Of a stretch of 64,000 nt of DNA, positions 34,628-42,110 are shown piece by piece. A program made the position numbers and the translations under genes. The notes under the pieces were generated by a model. That model ran no database searches, had not been told where the DNA came from, and saw nothing but the letters and a program-made list of their open reading frames with translations. Within the stretch, counting starts at the first letter, position 1. Each line of letters opens with the position of its first letter. Source of the DNA: Diaphorobacter ruginosibacter (GTDB lineage: Bacteria; Pseudomonadota; Gammaproteobacteria; Burkholderiales; Burkholderiaceae_C); NCBI RefSeq assembly GCF_014395975.1, contig NZ_CP060714.1:2728001-2792000 (forward strand). Reading direction: 5' to 3'.

Positions 34628-35659
34628 TCAGTGCAGCTTCTTCGTGTAGATCTGGTCGAAGCTGCCGCCGTCGGCAAAATGCGCCTTGTCGGCCTTGCCC
34701 CAGCCGCCAAAGGCCTCGTCGATGGTCACCAGCGTGAGCTTGGGGAACTGCTTGTCGAACTTGGCCTTGGCCTTCTCGCTGCTGGGGCGATAGAAGTTGC
34801 GGCCCGCGATGTCCTGCCCCTCGTCGGAGTACAGGTACTTCAGGTACTCCTCGGCCAGTGCGCGGCTGCCCTTCTTGTCAACCACCTTGTCGACCACGGC
34901 CACCGAGGGCTCGGCCAGGATCGACAGCGACGGCACGACGATCTGGAACTTCTCGGGACCGAATTCCTTGAGTGCCAGGAACGCCTCGTTCTCCCATGCC
35001 AGCAGCACGTCGCCCACGCCGCGCTGCACGAAGGTGATGGTGGCGCCGCGCGCACCGGTGTCGAGGACTGGCACGTTCTGGTAGAGCTTGCCGATGAAAT
35101 CCTTGGCCTTGTCCTCGCCGCCGTACTTGCGCTTGGCAAACTCCCAGGCGGCCAGGTAGTTCCAGCGCGCGCCGCCCGAGGTCTTGGGGTTGGGCGTGAT
35201 CACGCCGACGCCCGGCTTCACCAGGTCATCCCAATCCTTGATGCCCTTGGGGTTGCCCTTCTTCACCAGGAACACGATGGTCGAGGCATAGGGGGCGGAG
35301 TTGTGCGGCAAGCGCTGCTGCCAGTCGGCCTTGACGAGACCCGCCTTGGCAAGGGCATCGATGTCGCCGCCGAGGGCGAGCGTCGCCACATCGGCGTCGA
35401 TGCCGTCCAGAATCGAGCGCGCCTGCTTGCCCGAGCCGCCGTGCGACTGCTTGAACTGCACGTCCTGGCCCGTCTTGGCCTTCCAGTGCTTGGCGAAGGC
35501 CTGGTTGTACTCGACGTACAGCTCGCGTGTCGGGTCATAGGACACATTCAGGAAGCTGACCGGATCCGCCGCGAACGACGGCATTCCCGTCAGGGCCAAG
35601 GCCCCGATCAGTCCGAGTGCGGCTGGAAACTTGATAAAGTGACGGCGATCTTTCTTCAT
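34628..35659 (-). CDS. sbp: Sulfate ABC transporter periplasmic binding protein Sbp
   Basis: 343 residues. The signal peptide is KKDRRHFIKFPAALGLIGALALTGMPSFA. The mature protein starts DPVSFLNVSYDPTRELY and includes FKQSHGGSGKQARSILDG, the S-H-G-G-S sulfate-binding loop, and NPKTSGGARWNYLAAW, both diagnostic of Sbp/CysP. It delivers sulfate or thiosulfate to a CysTWA permease, but no permease or ATPase gene lies nearby. Control by CysB is likely. Confidence 0.95.
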   Translation of the reverse strand: MKKDRRHFIKFPAALGLIGALALTGMPSFAADPVSFLNVSYDPTRELYVEYNQAFAKHWKAKTGQDVQFKQSHGGSGKQARSILDGIDADVATLALGGDIDALAKAGLVKADWQQRLPHNSAPYASTIVFLVKKGNPKGIKDWDDLVKPGVGVITPNPKTSGGARWNYLAAWEFAKRKYGGEDKAKDFIGKLYQNVPVLDTGARGATITFVQRGVGDVLLAWENEAFLALKEFGPEKFQIVVPSLSILAEPSVAVVDKVVDKKGSRALAEEYLKYLYSDEGQDIAGRNFYRPSSEKAKAKFDKQFPKLTLVTIDEAFGGWGKADKAHFADGGSFDQIYTKKLH

Positions 35660-35810
35660 GGCGTGCTTTCCGGGTCTTTTGAGCTTGAAAAATGTCGTTG
35701 ATCCGTTGAAATCGGATCCGATGCCATGCATTCTGGAAGTCACACGTCAAAACTGGAACAAATAAGATTTCAGTTCTATATTCAAAAAACGTCTAACAAA
35801 GGGTGATCCC

Positions 35811-36083
35811 ATGGCACGTACCGTTCAATGCATCAAGCTCGGCCAGGAAGCCGAAGGTCTCGACTTCCCGCCATACCCAGGCGAGCTGGGCAAGCGCATC
35901 TATGAAAATGTGAGCAAGCAGGCCTGGGCCGACTGGCTCAAGCACCAGACCATGCTGGTGAACGAGAACCGGCTGAACCTCGCCGACGCCCGCGCCCGCC
36001 AATACCTCGCCCGCCAGATGGAAAGTCACTTCTTCGGCGGCGGCGCGGATGCAGCGGCCGGATTCGTCCCGCCCAGCGCGTAA
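35811..36083 (+). CDS. yggX: Probable Fe(2+)-trafficking protein YggX
   Basis: 90 residues, full length. TVQCIKLGQEAEGLDFPPYPGELGKRIYENVSKQAW and MLVNENRLNLADARARQYLARQME are the family's conserved blocks, including the single conserved Cys7. YggX protects Fe-S clusters from oxidative damage and influences iron availability. It is divergent from sbp, with about 150 bp of AT-rich promoter sequence between them, and is followed by a hairpin terminator. Confidence 0.95.
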   Translation: MARTVQCIKLGQEAEGLDFPPYPGELGKRIYENVSKQAWADWLKHQTMLVNENRLNLADARARQYLARQMESHFFGGGADAAAGFVPPSA

Positions 36084-36186
36084 CACTGGACAGGCCAGAC
36101 AGGCGAGCCAGACGACACGGACTTTCGCAGTACCGGCGTACCGAGGCACCGAGCAGTCCACCCACTCCAGCCGGATCGGCCGACAA

Positions 36187-36219
36187 GACAAGGAGCGCCC
36201 AAGGGCGCTCCTTGTCTTT
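36187..36219 (+). terminator. Hairpin terminator after yggX
   Basis: GACAAGGAGCGCCC (36187-36200) and its exact complement (36203-36216) form a 14-bp stem with a minimal loop, followed by TTT. It is about 100 bp after the yggX stop. The rest of 36084-36425 holds no gene, only the palindrome at 36275 and presumably the promoter of the DUF296 operon. Confidence 0.65.
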
Positions 36220-36274
36220 CCAGGCACGCTTTCGCCTTTGCCTGTCATCCGGCGCCGTCCGGAGTGCCGCCTCC

Positions 36275-36299
36275 GATCGATTTGCAATGCGAATCGATC
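36275..36299. promoter_or_regulatory. 25-bp palindrome, candidate operator of the DUF296/TRAP operon
   Basis: GATCGATT (36275-36282) and AATCGATC (36292-36299) are perfect complements. The centre TGCAATGCG continues the dyad (GCA/TGC) with one mismatched pair. It lies 127 bp before the first gene of the operon in otherwise gene-free DNA. The LysR protein at 44115 or an unlinked regulator could bind here. Confidence 0.45.
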
Positions 36300-36425
36300 T
36301 TTCCAAATTCCAAAATTCCCATATCGATCACCGCCACGTAGAGTTCTCCCAAGCCCGGACAACACGCGGACACCCCGCAGTTCCGGGTCCAGAAAAGCTG
36401 TCAAAAGCAACAGGAGACACTACAC

Positions 36426-36977
36426 ATGCCAGAGCCACGCATGGCGCTGCCGCGTCCGCGCACCCTCGTACATCCAGGCCCCTTCAGCCCCCGCCGCATC
36501 GAGCACATGGAAGCTGCCGGCGGCCAGCACCTCCGGCTCTCGATCCCGCCACAGGCCATCCTCCACGACGCGCTCGTCGACGCAATGAGCCGGCATGGAG
36601 TCGCCTGTGCCTCCATGACGCTGATTGGCGGGCACTTCAGCACGTTTTCCTTCTGCTTCGCCGGAGCCGACCCGAGCGGCGAGGCCGTGGTGCGCTACAG
36701 CGCTCCCATGACGTCGCAATCCACCCGCTTGCTGTTCGGCAATGCCACGCTGGGCAAGTCGCAGCAGGGTCGCCCCATCGTGCATTGCCACGCCGTCTTC
36801 CAGACCGATGATGGCGTCATCGCGGGCGGCCACGTGCTTACCGACCGTTGCCGCGTGGGGCACACGCCGGTCACCGTGCTGGCCACGTCGCTCGAAGGCT
36901 TCGAGCTGCGCCTGCAGGTGGACGAAGAGACCCGCACGCCGCTGCTGCGTCCCCTGCCGGAGCCAAGCCATGGGTGA
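36426..36977 (+). CDS. DUF296/PPC-domain protein (first of tandem pair)
   Basis: 183 residues. The PPC (plant and prokaryote conserved, DUF296) fold is indicated by LRLSIPPQAILHDALVDAMSRHGVACASMTLIGGHFSTFSF and the His-rich GRPIVHCHAVFQTDDGVIAGGHVLTDRC, with conserved His residues that bind metal in characterised members. Bacterial PPC proteins are trimeric; biochemical function is generally unknown. It is first in a seven-gene run to 44017 and overlaps the second DUF296 gene by 8 bp. Confidence 0.85.
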   Translation: MPEPRMALPRPRTLVHPGPFSPRRIEHMEAAGGQHLRLSIPPQAILHDALVDAMSRHGVACASMTLIGGHFSTFSFCFAGADPSGEAVVRYSAPMTSQSTRLLFGNATLGKSQQGRPIVHCHAVFQTDDGVIAGGHVLTDRCRVGHTPVTVLATSLEGFELRLQVDEETRTPLLRPLPEPSHG

Positions 36978-37440
36978 GCTGCTACATGTGGAGGCAGGCC
37001 GCATGGGCCGCGTCGCTTATGGCCGCATCGCTCCCAACGAGGATCTGGTGCAGAGCGTCGAGAAACTGTGCCTCGCCCAAGGCTTCCGCTGCGCCTTCGT
37101 GCGCGGTGCGCTGGGCAGCCTGGTCGATGCCTGCCTGCTGCAGCGCGACGGTTCGTGCCAGACCGTGCTCGGCCCTGCGGTCGAGATCGTGAGCCTGGCC
37201 GGCGAGGTCCGCCCGCACACCGACGGATCGCTGCGCGCCGCGCTGACCGGGGTGGTCTCCGATCCGAACGGCCGCGTCTATGGCGGCCCGTTCGTGGCGG
37301 GAGCCAACACTGTCTGCGTCACCTTCGAGATCACCCTGGAGGAGTGGCTGCCCGACAACCCCATCCAGGTTCCCGCCTTCGCGGTACCCCTTCCATCCCC
37401 CCACACAACCGGAGATCAAAGTGAGCAAAGTATTGAATGA
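36970..37440 (+). CDS. DUF296/PPC-domain protein (second of tandem pair)
   Basis: 156 residues. A second, diverged PPC domain: RIAPNEDLVQSVEKLCLAQGFRCAFVRGALGSLVDACLL, EIVSLAGEVRPHTDG and VVSDPNGRVYGGPFVAGANTVCVTFEITLEEWLP. The His pattern of the first copy is altered: the H-C-H is replaced by the single H of RPHTDG. The pair may form a hetero-oligomer. It overlaps the first gene by 8 bp and the SDR gene by 20 bp. Confidence 0.82.
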   Translation: MGELLHVEAGRMGRVAYGRIAPNEDLVQSVEKLCLAQGFRCAFVRGALGSLVDACLLQRDGSCQTVLGPAVEIVSLAGEVRPHTDGSLRAALTGVVSDPNGRVYGGPFVAGANTVCVTFEITLEEWLPDNPIQVPAFAVPLPSPHTTGDQSEQSIE

Positions 37441-38218
37441 CAAGCCCGTGGCCGTCGTCACGGGAGGTGCGCGCGGCATCGGCCTGGAGATCGGCCAATG
37501 GTTCCTGCGCCATGGCCGCCGCGTCGTGCTGCTGGACCGTGACGCGGCAGCGCTGGACGCCGCCACGACGGAGTTCGGGCAGAACCCGGACGTGCTGATC
37601 CTGAACTGCGATGTCTCCCGCCCCGAGGACGTGGAGCGCGCCGTTGCCACCGTGCGGTCCACCTTCGGCCGTGCCGACAGCCTGGTGAACAACGCCGGCG
37701 TGGCGGTCTTCAAGCCGGTGCTGCAGACCTCCTTCGCGGAGTGGCGCGACGTGATGTCCACCAATCTCGATGGCGCCTTCCTCTGCAGTCAGCTGTTCGC
37801 GCCGCTGCTGCTCGAACAGCAGGGAGCGGCGATCGTGAACATCGCGTCGATCTCGGCACTGCGCGCCAGCACCCTGCGCGTCGCCTATGGCACGAGCAAG
37901 GCAGCGCTCGTGCACCTGACCAGGCAGCTGGCCGTCGAACTGGGCGATGCCGGGGTGCGCGTGAACACCGTGTGCCCCGGTCCCGTGGAAACCGAGATGG
38001 CCAAGCTGGTGCACAGCGTGGCCATCCGCTCCGACTACTACGACGCGATTCCGCAGGGCCGCTACGGCACGGTGGAAGAGATCGCCAACGCGGTGGGCTT
38101 CCTGTGCAGCGCGGAGGCCAGCTTCATCAACGGCCAGTTCATCGCCGTCGATGGCGGCTTCGATGCCGCCGGCGTGGGCCTGCCCACCCTGCGCCGTACG
38201 CAGGCACAGGCGGCCTGA
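37421..38218 (+). CDS. Short-chain dehydrogenase/reductase (SDR)
   Basis: 265 residues from a GTG at 37421; GGAG lies 6 nt upstream, inside the end of the previous gene. The cofactor motif is VVTGGARGIG, the structural motif NNAG, the catalytic Ser in NIASISAL and Y-G-T-S-K (the YxxxK pair), with CPGPVETEM after the active site. The acidic residue after strand 2 (LLDRDAAALD) favours NAD(H). In this operon it could oxidise a hydroxyacyl intermediate before the thiolase step. Confidence 0.92.
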   Translation: MSKVLNDKPVAVVTGGARGIGLEIGQWFLRHGRRVVLLDRDAAALDAATTEFGQNPDVLILNCDVSRPEDVERAVATVRSTFGRADSLVNNAGVAVFKPVLQTSFAEWRDVMSTNLDGAFLCSQLFAPLLLEQQGAAIVNIASISALRASTLRVAYGTSKAALVHLTRQLAVELGDAGVRVNTVCPGPVETEMAKLVHSVAIRSDYYDAIPQGRYGTVEEIANAVGFLCSAEASFINGQFIAVDGGFDAAGVGLPTLRRTQAQAA

Positions 38219-38257
38219 ACCCGGACACCCGGACGACAGAACCACAAGGAGACGCTC

Positions 38258-39421
38258 TTGCACCACAATGCCTACATCCTCGGCTGGGGCCACACCCAGT
38301 TCGGCAAGCTCGACCAGGTCGAGTCCGAAACCCTGATCCGCGATGCCGTGACCGGCGCGCTCGGAACGGCCGAACTGGAGCCGCGCGACATCGACGGTAT
38401 CTTCGTCGGTCACTTCAACGGCGGCTTCCTGCAACAGGACTTCTCGGCCGCGCTCGTTGCCATGGCCATCCCGGAACTGCGGCACGTTCCCGCGATGCGC
38501 ATGGAGAACGCCTGCGCGACCGGGTCCGCCGCCATCTGGGCCGCCCTCGACGCCGTGCAGTCCGGCCGCGTCCGGCACGCGCTGGTCGTGGGTTTCGAGC
38601 GCATGAACACGCTGCCCACGGCGCAGGTCGGCGATGTGCTGCTCAAGTGCTCCTATGTGAAGGAGGAGGCCGACGTACCCGCGGGCTTTGCCGGCATCTT
38701 CGGGCAGATCGCCTCGGCCTACTTCGAGCGCTTCGGCGACCAGAGCGATGCGCTCGCCACCATCGCCGCCAAGAACCATGCCCATGGCATGCGCAACCCG
38801 TACGCCCACATGCGGCGCGACTTCGGCTTCGACTTCTGCCGCCATCCGTCGGAGAAGAATCCCATGGTGGCAGGGCCGCTCAAGCGCTCGGACTGCTCGC
38901 TGGTATCGGACGGTGCGGCAGCACTCATCATCTCCGCCGCGCCGTCCCGCACCCGCCCCAATGTGCGCTGGCGCGGACGTGCGCAGGCCAACGACTTCCT
39001 GCCACTCTCGCGCCGTGATCCCACACGCTTCGAAGGCGCCGCACGCGCCTGGCAGCAGGGCCTGGACGATGCACAGCTGTCACTCGGGGACCTGCATTTC
39101 GTCGAGACGCATGATTGCTTCACCATGGCCGAGCTGCTGCAGTACGAAGCCATGGGACTGGCCGGGCACGGCGAAGGCGCGCGCGTGGCGCTGGACGGCG
39201 TCACCTCCCGTGGCGGGCCACTGCCGGTGAATCTCTCCGGAGGCCTCAAGTCCCGCGGACACCCGATCGGAGCGACGGGCGTCTCCCAGCATGTGATGGC
39301 AGCCATGCAGCTGGCGGGAGAGGCCGGCGAAATGCAGCTGCCAGGAGCCGGCATCGGCGCCGTGTTCAACATGGGTGGCGCGGCGGTCACCAACTACCTG
39401 AGCGTGCTGGAGGCGGTATGA
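38258..39421 (+). CDS. Thiolase-family acetyl-CoA acetyltransferase (SCP-x type)
   Basis: 387 residues. The start is a TTG at 38258 with AAGGAG 6 nt upstream; the protein begins H-H-N-A-Y-I-L-G-W-G, the usual N-terminus of this subfamily. The nucleophile Cys lies in RMENACATGSAAIWAAL; the catalytic His residues are in FVETHDCFTMAEL and SRGHPIGATGVSQ. The subfamily contains SCP-x-like thiolases acting on bulky or branched acyl-CoA substrates. It overlaps the ligase gene by 4 bp (ATGA). Confidence 0.9.
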   Translation: MHHNAYILGWGHTQFGKLDQVESETLIRDAVTGALGTAELEPRDIDGIFVGHFNGGFLQQDFSAALVAMAIPELRHVPAMRMENACATGSAAIWAALDAVQSGRVRHALVVGFERMNTLPTAQVGDVLLKCSYVKEEADVPAGFAGIFGQIASAYFERFGDQSDALATIAAKNHAHGMRNPYAHMRRDFGFDFCRHPSEKNPMVAGPLKRSDCSLVSDGAAALIISAAPSRTRPNVRWRGRAQANDFLPLSRRDPTRFEGAARAWQQGLDDAQLSLGDLHFVETHDCFTMAELLQYEAMGLAGHGEGARVALDGVTSRGGPLPVNLSGGLKSRGHPIGATGVSQHVMAAMQLAGEAGEMQLPGAGIGAVFNMGGAAVTNYLSVLEAV

Positions 39422-41007
39422 GCCAGGCCCAGGTGACAAACCTCTCGCTGCTGTTGTCGCAGACGGCGGCGCTGCACCCGGACCGGCCGGGCCTGATCCA
39501 GGGCGAACGGTCATGGAGCTGGCGCGAAATCGACGACCGCGTCAATGCCATGGTCCAGGCCCTGCGCAATCTCGGCGTGAAGGCCGGTGACAAGATCCTG
39601 GTGCAGTCGCGCAACAACCTGGCGATGTTCGAGAGCTGCTGGGTGGCCTTCCGCCTGGGTGCCGTCTGGGTGCCGACCAACTTCCGGCTCACTGCCGCGG
39701 AGGTGGCGTATCTGGGCAGCTCGAGCGAGGCCGTCGCGATGCTCGCGGAGGACTGCTTTGCCGAGCACGTCGATGCGGTGCGCGCGGCATCGAGCCATCT
39801 TCGCCACGTTGTGACCATCGGCACGCCGCGCGCGAACGAGTGGAGCCACGAAGCCCTGGTGCGCGACAACCTGGGTGCACCGCCCGCACCCGCCGCGGTC
39901 ACCGCGCAGCAGCCGCTCTGGTATTTCTACACCTCGGGCACCACGGGCCGTCCCAAGGCGGCCATGCTCACGCACGGGCAGATGGCCTTCATCGTGACGA
40001 ACCACCTCGCGGACCTGGTGCCGGGCATCGACGAGCGCGACACCGCCATCACCGTCGCGCCGCTGTCGCATGGCGCAGGAATCCATGCGCTGCTGAACGT
40101 GGCACGCGGCGGCGCCAACGTGCTGCTGCCCAGCGAGAAATTCGATCCGGCCCTGTTCTGGAGCCTGGTGCAGGAGCATCGCGTGTCGCACCTGTTCACC
40201 GTTCCCACCATCGTGAAGATGCTGGTGGAGGACCCGAGCGTGGATGCCTTCGACCACAGCAGCCTGCGCTACGTGATCTATGCCGGAGCACCGATGTACC
40301 GTGCGGACCAGCAGACGGCCCTGCGCAAGCTGGGCCCCGTGCTCGTGCAGTACTACGGCCTGGGCGAGGTCACGGGGTGCATCACCGTGCTGCCACCGCG
40401 CATGCACGCAGCGGACGATGCCGATGCCAACGCCCACGTCGGCTCGTGCGGCAGGCCACGCACCGGCATGGAGGTGGCCATCCTCGATGCCCGGGACGAG
40501 CCCGTCGCGACAGGAGCCACGGGAGAGATCTGCTGCCGCGGCCCGGGGGTCTTCGCGGGCTATTTCAACAACCCGGAGGCCACGGCCAAGGCGCTACGCA
40601 ACGGCTGGTTCCACACCGGCGACATTGGCCGCATCGACGCCCGCGGGCTGCTCTACATCACCGGCCGGGAGTCGGACATGTACATCTCCGGCGGCTCCAA
40701 CGTCTATCCGCGCGAGGTGGAGGAAGTCATCCTCACGCACCCCGATGTGGCCGAGGTCGCCGTGCTCGGCATTCCCGACGCCAAATGGGGCGAGATCGGC
40801 GTTGCCGTCGTCGTCGCACGCAGTCCGTCGCTCGATGCCGAGTCCCTGCTCGGCCATCTGGACGGACGCTGCGCCAGGTACCGCTGGCCGCGCCACATCT
40901 TCTTCTGGGATGCCCTGCCCCGGTCCGGCTACGGCAAGGTCACCAAGAACGACATCCGCAGGCAGCTCTTTGCGCGCGGAGACCTGAAGGAGGCCACCAC
41001 CGCATAG
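39418..41007 (+). CDS. AMP-dependent acyl-CoA synthetase/ligase
   Basis: 529 residues. The ATP-binding loop is YTSGTTGRPKAAMLTH, then YGLGEVTG, GWFHTGDIGRID and the C-terminal catalytic Lys in SGYGKVTKNDIR. It activates a carboxylic acid to its CoA thioester via an acyl-adenylate. The acid is unknown; the neighbouring TRAP transporter suggests it is imported. Start is the ATG at 39418, coupled to the thiolase stop. Confidence 0.93.
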   Translation: MSQAQVTNLSLLLSQTAALHPDRPGLIQGERSWSWREIDDRVNAMVQALRNLGVKAGDKILVQSRNNLAMFESCWVAFRLGAVWVPTNFRLTAAEVAYLGSSSEAVAMLAEDCFAEHVDAVRAASSHLRHVVTIGTPRANEWSHEALVRDNLGAPPAPAAVTAQQPLWYFYTSGTTGRPKAAMLTHGQMAFIVTNHLADLVPGIDERDTAITVAPLSHGAGIHALLNVARGGANVLLPSEKFDPALFWSLVQEHRVSHLFTVPTIVKMLVEDPSVDAFDHSSLRYVIYAGAPMYRADQQTALRKLGPVLVQYYGLGEVTGCITVLPPRMHAADDADANAHVGSCGRPRTGMEVAILDARDEPVATGATGEICCRGPGVFAGYFNNPEATAKALRNGWFHTGDIGRIDARGLLYITGRESDMYISGGSNVYPREVEEVILTHPDVAEVAVLGIPDAKWGEIGVAVVVARSPSLDAESLLGHLDGRCARYRWPRHIFFWDALPRSGYGKVTKNDIRRQLFARGDLKEATTA

Positions 41008-41099
41008 CCCCCGCACCCAGTTCCAGATTCCAGCTTCCCGCCCTACCCGGCTGTCGGCACGACAGCCGACGGTTCATGACTAAAACTCAGGAGACAACC

Positions 41100-42110
41100 A
41101 TGACAATGACCCGACGCACCGTTCTGAATGCTGCAGCCGCCGCAACGCTTGCAGCACCCTGGATCCATGCCCGCGCCGCCAAGGCCGAGTTCACCTACAA
41201 GTACGCCAACAACCTGCCTGTCACGCATCCCATGAACATCCGTGCCAAGGAGATGTCGGCGGCGATCCTGGCCGAGACCAACGGGCGCGTGGACATACAG
41301 ATCTTCCCCTCCAGCCAGCTGGGCAGCGACACGGACGTGCTGAGCCAGCTGCGCTCGGGCGGGGTCGAGTTCTTCACGCTCTCGGGCCTGATCCTCTCGA
41401 CCCTGGTGCCCGGAGCCGCCATCACCGGCGTAGGCTTTGCCTTCAAGGACTATGACGCGGTGTGGAAGGCGCTCGACGGGGAGCTTGGGGCCCACGTGCG
41501 TGGCCTCATCAACAAGGCCAACCTGGTGGTGATGGACCGCATCTGGGACAACGGCTTCCGCCAGATCACCTCGTCGGCCAAGCCGGTGAACACCGCCGCC
41601 GACCTGGCCAACTTCAAGATCCGCGTGCCGGTGTCGCCGATGTGGACCTCGATGTTCAAGGCGCTGGGCGCATCGCCCACCTCGATCAACTTCGCCGAGG
41701 TCTACACCGCCCTGCAGACCAAGGTGGTGGACGGCCAGGAGAATCCGTTCGCCGTGATCGACACCGCCAAGCTCTATGAAGTGCAGAAGTATTGCTCGGT
41801 CACCAATCACATGTGGGATGGTTTCTGGTTCCTTGGCAACCGGCGCGCATGGGAGCGCCTGCCGGAAGACCTGCGTGCCATCGTCGCGAGGAACATCAAC
41901 GCTGCCGGCATGAAGCAGCGCGCCGATGTCGCCGCGATGAACACATCGCTGCAGCAGGCTCTCGCGGGCAAAGGCATGGCGGTCAGCGAGGCACAGAACG
42001 CGACCTTCCGTGACCACCTGAAGAAGGCCGGCTTCTACAACGAATGGAAATCCAAGTTCGGCCCCGAGGCATGGGCCGTCCTCGAGCGCTCGGTCGGAGC
42101 GCTGACATGA
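41100..42110 (+). CDS. TRAP transporter solute-binding protein (DctP family)
   Basis: 336 residues. A signal peptide with twin arginines (TMTRRTVLNAAAAATLAAPW) precedes FTYKYANNLPVTHPMNIRAKEM. The substrate-clamping Arg lies in FKIRVPVSPMW and the VDGQENPFAVIDTAKLYEVQKY segment is diagnostic. Ligands of the family are mostly carboxylates. Its ATGA overlap with the membrane-component gene makes them one transporter. Confidence 0.93.
   Translation: MTMTRRTVLNAAAAATLAAPWIHARAAKAEFTYKYANNLPVTHPMNIRAKEMSAAILAETNGRVDIQIFPSSQLGSDTDVLSQLRSGGVEFFTLSGLILSTLVPGAAITGVGFAFKDYDAVWKALDGELGAHVRGLINKANLVVMDRIWDNGFRQITSSAKPVNTAADLANFKIRVPVSPMWTSMFKALGASPTSINFAEVYTALQTKVVDGQENPFAVIDTAKLYEVQKYCSVTNHMWDGFWFLGNRRAWERLPEDLRAIVARNINAAGMKQRADVAAMNTSLQQALAGKGMAVSEAQNATFRDHLKKAGFYNEWKSKFGPEAWAVLERSVGALT

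Noticed and set aside
34007..35701. 564-codon plus-strand frame across sbp
   Set aside because: Overlaps sbp antisense over its whole length, where the minus-strand product is an unmistakable sulfate-binding protein.
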